Shown here: positions 9,686 through 14,621 of the stretch, piece after piece
How positions within the stretch are numbered: position 1 is the first letter of the stretch
Layout: the number at the start of each line of letters is the position of its first letter
Source of the DNA: Bacteroidota bacterium
GTDB lineage: Bacteria > Bacteroidota > Bacteroidia > Flavobacteriales > Flavobacteriaceae
DNA length: 19,208 nucleotides
Reading direction: 5' to 3'
NCBI GenBank assembly: GCA_004356305.1
Contig: SMXJ01000173.1
Coordinates: 1-19,208, forward strand
The notes under the pieces: generated by a model
What the model was told of the DNA's origin: nothing
Seen by the model: the letters and a program-made list of their open reading frames with translations, nothing else
The model's database searches: none
Translations under genes and position numbers: made by a program

Positions 9686-9706
9686 CAATTAAATTTTAAT
9701 TCGGTA

Positions 9707-9734
9707 TTTTTCTTGAGTGGAAGCCTAAGAAAAA
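9707..9734 (-). promoter_or_regulatory. Hairpin in the rplK leader
   Basis: A perfect 8-bp A/T-rich stem (9707-9714 with 9727-9734) encloses a 12-base loop about 20 bases before the rplK start. On the minus strand the 5' arm is the U-rich one, preceded by GGG, and no T-run follows. The position is right for a translational control element (uL1 represses this operon in E. coli), but I cannot match a uL1 binding motif with confidence. Confidence 0.3.
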
Positions 9735-9757
9735 ACCCATTATATAGCGTGTAACAA

Positions 9758-10312
9758 TTAAACTTTCTCTACTTGCATATAGCTCAATTCCAACGGAGTT
9801 TTTCTTCCGAAAATTTTCACCATCACTTCAAGCTTACGTTTCTCTTCATTGATCTTCTCGACGGTTCCATTAAACCCGTTAAAAGGACCATCGATTACTT
9901 TTATGGTCTCACCTATTACAAAAGGAATATTGACATTTTCATCTTGAACGGCCAACTCATCCACCTTACCGAGCATTCGATTTACTTCAGCTTGACGTAA
10001 AGGCACCGGGTCACCGCCCTTGGTCTCACCCAGGAAGCCAATAACTCCATTTATCGATTTTATAATATGTGGCACTTCACCTGTCAAACTCGCCTGGATC
10101 ATGATGTAACCCGGAAAATAAACACGCTCTTTACTTATTTTCTTCCCATTGCGAATCTGGATCACCTTTTCAGTCGGTACTAAAACCTGCTCGATAAGAT
10201 CTTCAAGTTTCAATCGAACGATTTCAGACTCGATATAAGATTTGATCTTATTCTCTTGCCCACTAACCGAGCGAACCACATACCACTTTTTTGAACTCTT
10301 AGTTTCAGTCAT
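9758..10312 (-). CDS. nusG: Transcription termination/antitermination factor NusG
   Basis: NusG (184 residues) binds RNA polymerase at the clamp, modulates pausing, and can contact Rho or ribosomal protein uS10. The NGN domain occupies about residues 7-115, with the start KKWYVVRSVSGQENKIKSYI and the YFPGYIMIQ core. The KOW domain follows at about 133-184 with GETIKVIDGPFNGFNGTVEK. Both domains are complete and no large insertion is seen, so this is a housekeeping NusG rather than a specialised paralogue such as UpxY. It starts 10 bp after secE, the conserved secE-nusG pair. Confidence 0.98.
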   Translation of the reverse strand: MTETKSSKKWYVVRSVSGQENKIKSYIESEIVRLKLEDLIEQVLVPTEKVIQIRNGKKISKERVYFPGYIMIQASLTGEVPHIIKSINGVIGFLGETKGGDPVPLRQAEVNRMLGKVDELAVQDENVNIPFVIGETIKVIDGPFNGFNGTVEKINEEKRKLEVMVKIFGRKTPLELSYMQVEKV

Positions 10313-10322
10313 TGTAACTTAC

Positions 10323-10511
10323 TTAGGACTTGATCCAGACAAAATATTCCCTGACAAGTTTACTAAACACAGTATCTACTCCCCAAACTATCAAGGATAG
10401 AATTATAGAGAATACCGCTACTACAACAGTGAGACGTTGTGCTTCAGACCAATCTGTCCAAGTCACATGATTCTTAAGTTCATTATAAGATTCTTTGATG
10501 TAGTTTATCAT
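10323..10511 (-). CDS. secE: Preprotein translocase subunit SecE
   Basis: This is a short (62-residue), single-span SecE, the clamp subunit that holds the SecY channel together in the inner membrane. The amphipathic helix lies at about 1-25 (MINYIKESYNELKNHVTWTD), where HVTWTDWSEAQ matches the conserved W-P/T-x-x-E motif region. The transmembrane helix follows at about 27-50. E. coli SecE has two additional N-terminal spans, but the minimal form is usual in most bacteria. It lies between tRNA-Trp (54 bp upstream) and nusG (10 bp downstream), the standard place for secE. Confidence 0.97.
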   Translation of the reverse strand: MINYIKESYNELKNHVTWTDWSEAQRLTVVVAVFSIILSLIVWGVDTVFSKLVREYFVWIKS

Positions 10512-10565
10512 TTTCAGTAATTTATTTTATTTCCAAACACAGCTTTACGGCCATTTGTTTTCGAG

Positions 10566-10638
10566 CACGGGTTGAGAGACTCGAACTCCCGACACCTGGT
10601 TTTGGAGACCAGTGCTCTACCAACTGAGCTAAACCCGT
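10566..10638 (-). tRNA. tRNA-Trp (anticodon CCA)
   Basis: A 73-base tRNA. The 7-bp acceptor stem is ACGGGTT with AACCCGT, and the discriminator is G. The anticodon stem CTGGT/ACCAG encloses the loop CTCCAAA, giving anticodon CCA. The T arm contains GTTCGAGTC. The 3' CCA is not encoded. It lies between tuf and secE and is probably cut from the tuf-secE transcript. Confidence 0.97.
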
Positions 10639-10641
10639 AAA

Positions 10642-10677
10642 TAAAAGTCAAGGCGTCCCGCTGTTGCGAGACACCTT
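10642..10677 (-). terminator. Terminator-like hairpin between tuf and tRNA-Trp
   Basis: A 12-bp stem (10677-10666 with 10661-10650, including two G-T/G-U pairs) closes an AACA tetraloop and is followed on the minus strand by GACTTTTATTT. It begins 23 bases after the tuf stop codon and ends about 12 bases before tRNA-Trp. The stem is strong but the T-run is interrupted, so partial termination or an RNA-processing spacer is as likely as full termination. It would let tuf be made in excess over secE-nusG and the rpl/rpo genes. Confidence 0.6.
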
Positions 10678-10700
10678 CATACTTTCATATATAACTGTTA

Positions 10701-11888
10701 CTAGTCTAATATTTCAGTTACCTGACCCGCACCTACTGTTCTACCACCCTCACGGATTGCAAAACGAAGGCCTAAGTTCAGCGCTATAGGCTGAATTAGT
10801 TCAACGGTAATTGTCAAGTTATCTCCAGGCATAACCATCTCTACTCCATCAGGAAGTACGATGTTACCGGTTACATCAGTTGTACGTACATAAAACTGAG
10901 GTCGGTAGTTATTGTGAAAAGGGGTGTGACGTCCACCTTCTTCTTTCTTAAGAACATACACTTCAGCTTTAAATTTGGCATGAGGTGTTACCGATCCTTT
11001 CTCACAAATAACCATACCACGACGGATATCAGTTTTCTCAATACCTCTTAAAAGGATGCCAACATTATCGCCTGCTTCCCCTCTATCAAGAATCTTACGG
11101 AACATCTCAACTCCGGTTACTGTGGAGGTTAATTTCTCGGCTCCCATACCAATAATATCGACCGCGTCTCCGGTGTTCGCAATACCGGTCTCGATACGGC
11201 CGGTTGCAACAGTACCACGACCCGTAATAGAGAATACATCTTCGATAGGCATTAAGAATGGTTTGTCCATTTCACGAACAGGCTCTTCGATCCAGGTATC
11301 AACAGCTTCCATCAACTCGACTACAGTATCAACCCATTTTTGCTCACCGTTTAGTGCACCCAGTGCGGAGCCGGCAATAACAGGTCCTTTGTCACCATCA
11401 TATTCGTAAAAAGTAAGAAGTTCTCTAATTTCCATCTCCACCAGTTCAAGCAGTTCATCATCATCCACCATATCCACTTTATTCATATATACAACCATAC
11501 GAGGAATACCTACCTGACGTCCAAGAAGGATGTGCTCTCGAGTTTGAGGCATAGGACCATCTGTTGCAGCAACTACCAGGATGGCGCCATCCATCTGTGC
11601 AGCACCTGTTACCATGTTCTTCACATAATCCGCGTGACCAGGACAGTCAACATGCGCGTAGTGACGATTGGCTGTTTGATATTCCACGTGAGAAGAGTTA
11701 ATTGTGATACCTCTTTCTTTTTCTTCAGGAGCATTGTCAATTTGATCAAAAGACATAGCATCTGAATAACCGGCATCTGCCATCACTTTTGTAATAGCAG
11801 CAGTTAATGTTGTTTTACCATGATCTACGTGTCCAATAGTACCTACGTTTAAGTGAGGTTTCGACCGATCGAATTTTTCTTTAGCCAT
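10701..11888 (-). CDS. tuf: Elongation factor Tu
   Basis: EF-Tu (395 residues, full length) is the GTPase that delivers aminoacyl-tRNA to the ribosomal A site. The G domain shows GHVDHGKT at 19-26 (P-loop), RGITI at 59-63 (switch I), DCPGH at 81-85 (switch II), NKVD at 136-139 and SAL at 174-176. The C-terminal beta-barrel domains 2 and 3 are complete and end GGRTVGAGQVTEILD. The ATG is 54 bp after tRNA-Thr(GGT), has no Shine-Dalgarno, and is preceded by A/T-rich sequence typical of bacteroidete leaders. It is probably transcribed together with the preceding tRNAs. Confidence 0.99.
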   Translation of the reverse strand: MAKEKFDRSKPHLNVGTIGHVDHGKTTLTAAITKVMADAGYSDAMSFDQIDNAPEEKERGITINSSHVEYQTANRHYAHVDCPGHADYVKNMVTGAAQMDGAILVVAATDGPMPQTREHILLGRQVGIPRMVVYMNKVDMVDDDELLELVEMEIRELLTFYEYDGDKGPVIAGSALGALNGEQKWVDTVVELMEAVDTWIEEPVREMDKPFLMPIEDVFSITGRGTVATGRIETGIANTGDAVDIIGMGAEKLTSTVTGVEMFRKILDRGEAGDNVGILLRGIEKTDIRRGMVICEKGSVTPHAKFKAEVYVLKKEEGGRHTPFHNNYRPQFYVRTTDVTGNIVLPDGVEMVMPGDNLTITVELIQPIALNLGLRFAIREGGRTVGAGQVTEILD

Positions 11889-11942
11889 CTTGTATAAATT
11901 TAATCTTAGTTATATATTAGTGTTCAATTATAATCTTATTTG

Positions 11943-12014
11943 AGCCAATGATGAGATTTGAACTCATGACCTCTTCCTTACCAAGGAAACGCTCTACCCC
12001 TGAGCTACACCGGC
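11943..12014 (-). tRNA. tRNA-Thr (anticodon GGT)
   Basis: A 72-base tRNA. The acceptor stem GCCGGTG/CATTGGC has two G-U pairs, and the discriminator is T. The anticodon loop TTGGTAA between TTCC and GGAA gives GGT, which reads ACC and ACU. No CCA is encoded. It is the tRNA nearest to tuf and matches E. coli thrT in order and anticodon. Confidence 0.97.
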
Positions 12015-12103
12015 TAAATTGGGTTGCAGGTTTTGCGTAAAAAGTCGCTCTTGCAACTGTAAAACTCCGCCTTCTATACTCCATAGATGAGATGAAGTTT
12101 TTG

Positions 12104-12141
12104 AGCGGTTGTTCATGCCTCAGGCGTGACAACATTCCGCT
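12104..12141 (-). other. Bulged hairpin between tRNA-Gly and tRNA-Thr(GGT)
   Basis: The RNA can fold into a long hairpin starting four bases after tRNA-Gly. Its stems are 4 bp (12141-12138 with 12107-12104), then 5 bp (12133-12129 with 12112-12108), then 6 bp (12128-12123 with 12119-12114, one G-U), closed by the triloop TGA, with a 4-base bulge and a 1-base bulge. No T-run follows. It may protect or guide processing of the tRNA precursor; a termination role is not supported. Confidence 0.45.
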
Positions 12142-12144
12142 TTG

Positions 12145-12217
12145 AGCGGGAGACCGGGTTCGAACCGGCGACATTCAGCTTGGAAGGCTGACGCTCTACC
12201 AACTGAGCTACTCCCGC
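12145..12217 (-). tRNA. tRNA-Gly (anticodon TCC)
   Basis: A 73-base tRNA. The perfect acceptor stem is GCGGGAG/CTCCCGC and the discriminator is T. The anticodon stem TCAGC/GCTGA encloses CTTCCAA, giving TCC. The T arm contains GGTTCGAACCC. No CCA is encoded. It corresponds in order and anticodon to E. coli glyT. Confidence 0.97.
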
Positions 12218-12548
12218 TTTTTCAATCTGAATTTCTTCAGAATTTTCATTTCAATATTTCAAATTTTCGCGGGAAATCTGCCTTGAAAATGCGTGCAAAG
12301 ATAGCCATAATTTCAATGGCCTCCTAATAAGTAGTTGAGAGAATCAGCCGGCTATTTTAGAGAAAACTTCGTGATCGACCAAATTCAATCAATTCCCCAT
12401 TAGGAAACTACTCAAAAGTTCATGAATTACATCATTCCTCTTCATGAGCCCAAACACACATTTTTTAATACGCTCTTACAAATCAAGCTTTTGACCGTAG
12501 GGCTTTTCAAAAAACATTTGAGCATCTTCAGGATTACCTTCGGTGATG
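12218..12548. other. Gene-free 331-bp spacer between tRNA-Gly and tRNA-Tyr
   Basis: No convincing gene lies here. The spacer holds a good TAnnTTTG promoter element at 12303-12296 in the minus direction. It also holds a small 6-bp hairpin (12226-12231 with 12236-12241) with a GAAA loop just before tRNA-Gly, and generally A/T-rich sequence. Right after tRNA-Tyr there is a 23-codon open stretch on the minus strand (12547-12476) without a start codon; it is too short to call. Reading frames that run through the neighbouring tRNA are spurious. Confidence 0.6.
12296..12303 (-). promoter_or_regulatory. Promoter -7 element for tRNA-Gly, tRNA-Thr(GGT) and tuf
   Basis: TATCTTTG, followed by CA, is an exact match to the bacteroidete -7 consensus TAnnTTTG. 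It is identical to the element before rpsU in this window. A TTA about 21 bases upstream is a one-mismatch candidate for the -33 TTG. The start site would be near 12290, giving a leader of about 73 bases before tRNA-Gly. It would allow tuf and its two nearest tRNAs to be expressed independently of tRNA-Thr(TGT) and tRNA-Tyr. Confidence 0.6.
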
Positions 12549-12631
12549 TGGGGAGAGCAGGATTCGAACCTGCGAAGGTGAAAACCAACAGATTTACAGT
12601 CTGTCCTCGTTGGCCGCTTGAGTATCTCCCC
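12549..12631 (-). tRNA. tRNA-Tyr (anticodon GTA)
   Basis: An 83-base class II tRNA with a long variable arm. The perfect acceptor stem is GGGGAGA/TCTCCCC and the discriminator is A. The anticodon stem ACAGA/TCTGT encloses CTGTAAA, giving GTA. One further G precedes the mature 5' end. No CCA is encoded (the next bases are CAT). It corresponds in order and anticodon to E. coli tyrU. Confidence 0.97.
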
Positions 12632-12666
12632 CAATGCTGTTTAAACACACTATTTTAAAGAACTTT

Positions 12667-12684
12667 TGAGCCGATGGAGGACTC
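12667..12684 (-). repeat. Decayed copy of the tRNA-Thr(TGT) 3' end
   Basis: These 18 bases match the 3' end of tRNA-Thr(TGT) plus two flanking bases (12746-12764), with one base missing. 14 of them (12667-12680 and 12746-12759) are an uninterrupted match. The copy is 79 bp downstream of the true tRNA end and has no other tRNA arms, so it cannot be functional as a tRNA. It could be the trace of a lost tandem tRNA or of an attachment site. Confidence 0.7.
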
Positions 12685-12747
12685 CCTAAATAAAATCCAA
12701 ATTCCTGAAAATTATTTTTCCCTTAAGCGTTTTTCAGTTTTTCAATG

Positions 12748-12821
12748 AGCCGATGGAGGGACTCGAACCCACGACCTGCTGATTACAAATCAGCTGCTCT
12801 AGCCAGCTGAGCTACATCGGC
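12748..12821 (-). tRNA. tRNA-Thr (anticodon TGT)
   Basis: A 74-base tRNA, the first of the cluster. The perfect acceptor stem is GCCGATG/CATCGGC and the discriminator is T. The anticodon stem GCTGA/TCAGC encloses TTTGTAA, giving TGT. The T arm contains GGGTTCGAGTCCC. No CCA is encoded. It corresponds in order and anticodon to E. coli thrU. Confidence 0.97.
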
Positions 12822-12853
12822 AATTTTCCTTTTCCAGACCACATTTTCTGCAT

Positions 12854-12880
12854 AAAAAAGTCCGCTATTTCTAGCGGACT
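12854..12880 (-). terminator. Rho-independent terminator of the xerC-hpf unit
   Basis: A perfect 9-bp stem (12880-12872 with 12867-12859) with the loop GAAA is followed at once by a T-run on the minus strand (12859-12854). It lies 52 bp after the hpf stop codon, and nothing else upstream on this strand needs it. This is a textbook intrinsic terminator. Confidence 0.9.
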
Positions 12881-12881
12881 G

Positions 12882-12889
12882 CAAATGTA
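12882..12889 (-). promoter_or_regulatory. Promoter -7 element for the tRNA-Thr(TGT) cluster
   Basis: TACATTTG, followed by CA, is an exact match to TAnnTTTG. It lies immediately upstream of the hpf terminator, so the predicted start (about 12876) falls inside the first arm of that hairpin. The leader before tRNA-Thr(TGT) would be about 55 bases. I see no clear -33 TTG at the right distance, which lowers confidence. Confidence 0.45.
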
Positions 12890-12932
12890 TATAAATTATT
12901 TTTTCTATAACACGTTTTTTACATAAATTTCG

Positions 12933-13235
12933 TCAGGCATGGGCCCGTTGTTTCTCTTTTCTTTTTTTAAGTTGTCTTTCCAATGATTGCACGCACTCAT
13001 CGGTTCCTGCCTCAAAGGTGCGAGCCTCTTTTTTTACCATGAGGTCGCCCCCTGGAATACTCAATAAAATTTCGGTAATTTTGTTCTGTTTGTCACTGGT
13101 ATTTTGAACCTTTAAAAACACATCGGCATAAATGATCCTGTCGTAATATTGTTCGAGTTTTGAAATCTTCTTTTCGATAAATTCGATAAGTTTATGGTCT
13201 GCTGCAAAATTGGGAGTCTGCACATTTACCTTCAT
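12933..13235 (-). CDS. hpf: Ribosome hibernation promoting factor, short form
   Basis: This 100-residue protein matches the single-domain HPF/RaiA (YfiA) family, which binds the 30S decoding centre of idle ribosomes and blocks mRNA and tRNA binding. The fold is recognisable from MKVNVQTPNFAADHKLIEFI, the helix KKISKLEQYYDRIIYADV, the IPGGDLMVKKEARTFEAGTD strand-loop and the basic tail RQLKKRKEKQRAHA. The long-form dimerisation domain is absent, so 100S formation, if any, would need another factor. It starts 23 bp after xerC and ends before a strong terminator, so the two genes form one unit. Confidence 0.93.
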   Translation of the reverse strand: MKVNVQTPNFAADHKLIEFIEKKISKLEQYYDRIIYADVFLKVQNTSDKQNKITEILLSIPGGDLMVKKEARTFEAGTDECVQSLERQLKKRKEKQRAHA

Positions 13236-13258
13236 ACACTAAAGTTTAAAGTTAATAG

Positions 13259-14170
13259 TCATTTTGCGTTTCTGGGATGGGAGTTTTTATACACCCGTTT
13301 CAATTGTGCCATACTATTATGTGTATACACTTGAGTCGAGGCTAAACTCGCATGCCCTAGTAGCTCTTTCACTGCGTTTAAATCTGCACCTTCATTGAGT
13401 AAGTGCGTTGCAAAAGAATGCCTTAAGATATGAGGGCTTCTCTTAACTTTTTCTGATGCCTTACTAAAATATGAATTTATCACGCGATAAACAAGTGTTT
13501 CATATATTTTAATGCCTTTTTTCGAGAGCAATAAAAACTCCTCATCTTCTATGATGGATAGCTCTTCTCTCTCGCGGAGATATTGATCTAATGTGACCTC
13601 AATGGATGGTAATAATGGGATGATGCGCTCCTTATTTCTCTTGCCCAGAACTTTGATGGTTTTTTCGGAAATTGATACCTGGGAAATTTTTAGATTCACC
13701 AACTCCGCCCGTCGAATTCCTGTTGCGTAAAACAACTCAACTATCAATCGATTTCGCAATCCTTCAAATCCCTTTTCTTCACTTAGCAATTGAATGACAT
13801 CGTCAATTTCTTTTTCTGAAAAAGGAACCTGCAATTTCCTGCTCATCTTCAAAGCTTTGTGTTTGGCTAAAGGATTCTCCTCGATCTGCTTGGTCTTCAG
13901 TAAGAATTTATAATAGGATTTTAAAGAAGAAATCTTCCTGTTGATGCTCCGGTTGGAAATACCACTATCGACCAAAAAAACGATCCAACTTCTAATGATC
14001 CCATAGTTTACAGTTTTTATTCCAACCTCCCCCGCAGCCAGATCCAAATCATCATAATTACTCTCTACAAATCCAAGGAATCCGTCCAGATCGTTTCGAT
14101 ATGCCAAAATCGTGTGAGCAGAATATTTTTTTTCCAGCAGAAGGTAATCGATAAATTGGGTAAAGGGCAT
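13259..14170 (-). CDS. xerC: Tyrosine recombinase, XerC-like
   Basis: A complete 303-residue tyrosine recombinase of Xer size. The N-terminal core-binding (SAM-like) domain covers about 1-95 and the catalytic domain about 112-300. All catalytic residues are present: R153 (ATGIRRAEL), K177 (GKRNKER), H247 and R250 (HILRHSFATHLL), H273 (LGHAS) and the nucleophile Y282 (VYTH). The family resolves chromosome dimers at dif together with a XerD partner. Its location in a housekeeping setting with rpsU and hpf, and the lack of integrative-element genes, argue for a chromosomal Xer protein rather than a phage integrase. Whether it pairs with a second Xer protein cannot be seen here. Confidence 0.92.
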   Translation of the reverse strand: MPFTQFIDYLLLEKKYSAHTILAYRNDLDGFLGFVESNYDDLDLAAGEVGIKTVNYGIIRSWIVFLVDSGISNRSINRKISSLKSYYKFLLKTKQIEENPLAKHKALKMSRKLQVPFSEKEIDDVIQLLSEEKGFEGLRNRLIVELFYATGIRRAELVNLKISQVSISEKTIKVLGKRNKERIIPLLPSIEVTLDQYLREREELSIIEDEEFLLLSKKGIKIYETLVYRVINSYFSKASEKVKRSPHILRHSFATHLLNEGADLNAVKELLGHASLASTQVYTHNSMAQLKRVYKNSHPRNAK

Positions 14171-14187
14171 GGGACCGAATTGAAATC

Positions 14188-14195
14188 TAAATGTA
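14188..14195 (-). promoter_or_regulatory. Candidate promoter -7 element for xerC-hpf
   Basis: TACATTTA on the minus strand matches TAnnTTTG at all but the last base. It lies 17 bases before the xerC ATG and downstream of the rpsU terminator, where a promoter is needed. The short distance would give a very short leader and no -33 element is clear. Confidence 0.3.
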
Positions 14196-14289
14196 CAATA
14201 ATTGGATGAAATATGGAGGAAGGTAGAAAGTCAAAAGACGAAAGACATAAGTTGAAAGGTTGAAATATTCTATTCTGAAAGCTGGAAGC

Positions 14290-14321
14290 AAAAAAAATCC
14301 GTTGAACGGTGTCCAACGGAT
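14290..14321 (-). terminator. Rho-independent terminator of rpsU
   Basis: An 8-bp stem (14321-14314 with 14304-14297) with a 9-base loop is followed by eight consecutive T on the minus strand (14297-14290). It begins 28 bp after the rpsU stop codon and isolates rpsU from xerC. Confidence 0.92.
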
Positions 14322-14349
14322 ATTTATATGATTAGATAAGCGGGGGAAA

Positions 14350-14544
14350 TTAAATTTCTTCCGCGTCTCTTAGTCCTTGAATGTATTGTGCTTTTTGAAT
14401 TTGGGCTCTCCGTGTTACCGAAGGCTTACTAAATGCTTGTCTTCTACGCAATTGACGCATGGTTCCCGTTCTGTCAAACTTACGTTTGAAACGTTTTAGC
14501 GCTCTATCGATATTTTCTCCGTCTTTTACCGGTATTATTAACAT
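14350..14544 (-). CDS. rpsU: 30S ribosomal protein bS21
   Basis: This 64-residue protein (MLIIPVKDGENIDRALKRFK) is the bacteroidete form of bS21, which sits next to the 3' end of 16S rRNA. It is basic and helical throughout. Tyr54 is present; in Flavobacterium johnsoniae bS21, Tyr54 is one of the residues reported to hold the anti-Shine-Dalgarno in a pocket. The gene forms its own unit, with an exact TAnnTTTG promoter upstream and an intrinsic terminator downstream. Its start is preceded by a near-ideal Shine-Dalgarno, unlike the other starts I examined here. That combination suggests feedback control by bS21-less ribosomes (inference from the F. johnsoniae precedent). Confidence 0.97.
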   Translation of the reverse strand: MLIIPVKDGENIDRALKRFKRKFDRTGTMRQLRRRQAFSKPSVTRRAQIQKAQYIQGLRDAEEI

Positions 14545-14552
14545 AGTTCTTA

Positions 14553-14559
14553 ACCTCCT
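14553..14559 (-). promoter_or_regulatory. Strong Shine-Dalgarno of rpsU
   Basis: On the minus strand AGGAGGT, preceded by GAG, ends about 8-9 bases before the rpsU ATG (14544-14542). It is a perfect complement of the CCUCCU anti-Shine-Dalgarno core. The starts of tuf, rpoB, rplA, rplJ and rplK in this window show nothing comparable, so this site is exceptional and fixes the start codon. Confidence 0.9.
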
Positions 14560-14573
14560 CTCTTTAGGGATGG

Positions 14574-14581
14574 CAAAGATA
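14574..14581 (-). promoter_or_regulatory. Promoter -7 element for rpsU
   Basis: TATCTTTG, followed by C, is an exact match to TAnnTTTG, 30 bases before the rpsU start. The predicted start site near 14567 gives a leader of only about 23 bases that consists almost entirely of the Shine-Dalgarno region. No good -33 TTG is seen; the T-rich stretch further upstream may partly substitute. Confidence 0.65.
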
Positions 14582-14621
14582 GAAAGTAATTTATAATTGA
14601 CCGTGAAAAAAATAAAAAAAG

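Noticed and set aside
9686..9688. TTG start adding one residue to uL11
   Set aside because: The adjacent ATG gives the standard MAKEV start and there is no reason to prefer TTG.
12029..12051. Possible promoter (TACAGTTG) before tRNA-Thr(GGT)
   Set aside because: It has a mismatch in the key TTTG part and no -33 element, and a better promoter lies upstream of tRNA-Gly.
11917..12327. Open frames across tRNA-Thr(GGT) and tRNA-Gly
   Set aside because: These are translations of tRNA sequence and the structured spacer, not genes.
12476..12547. A 23-codon open stretch on the minus strand directly after tRNA-Tyr with protein-like composition (ITEGNPEDAQMFFEKPYGQK...)
   Set aside because: There is no start codon, the length is easily reached by chance, and upstream the frame runs into the tRNA. 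It could be a gene-end remnant, but nothing supports it.
12422..12658. Open frames on either strand running across tRNA-Tyr
   Set aside because: They read through a well-formed tRNA gene and have no recognisable domain.
13259..14170. Phage or genomic-island integrase
   Set aside because: The size and catalytic motifs are those of a Xer protein, the context is housekeeping, and no element genes or clear flanking attachment sites are linked to it.
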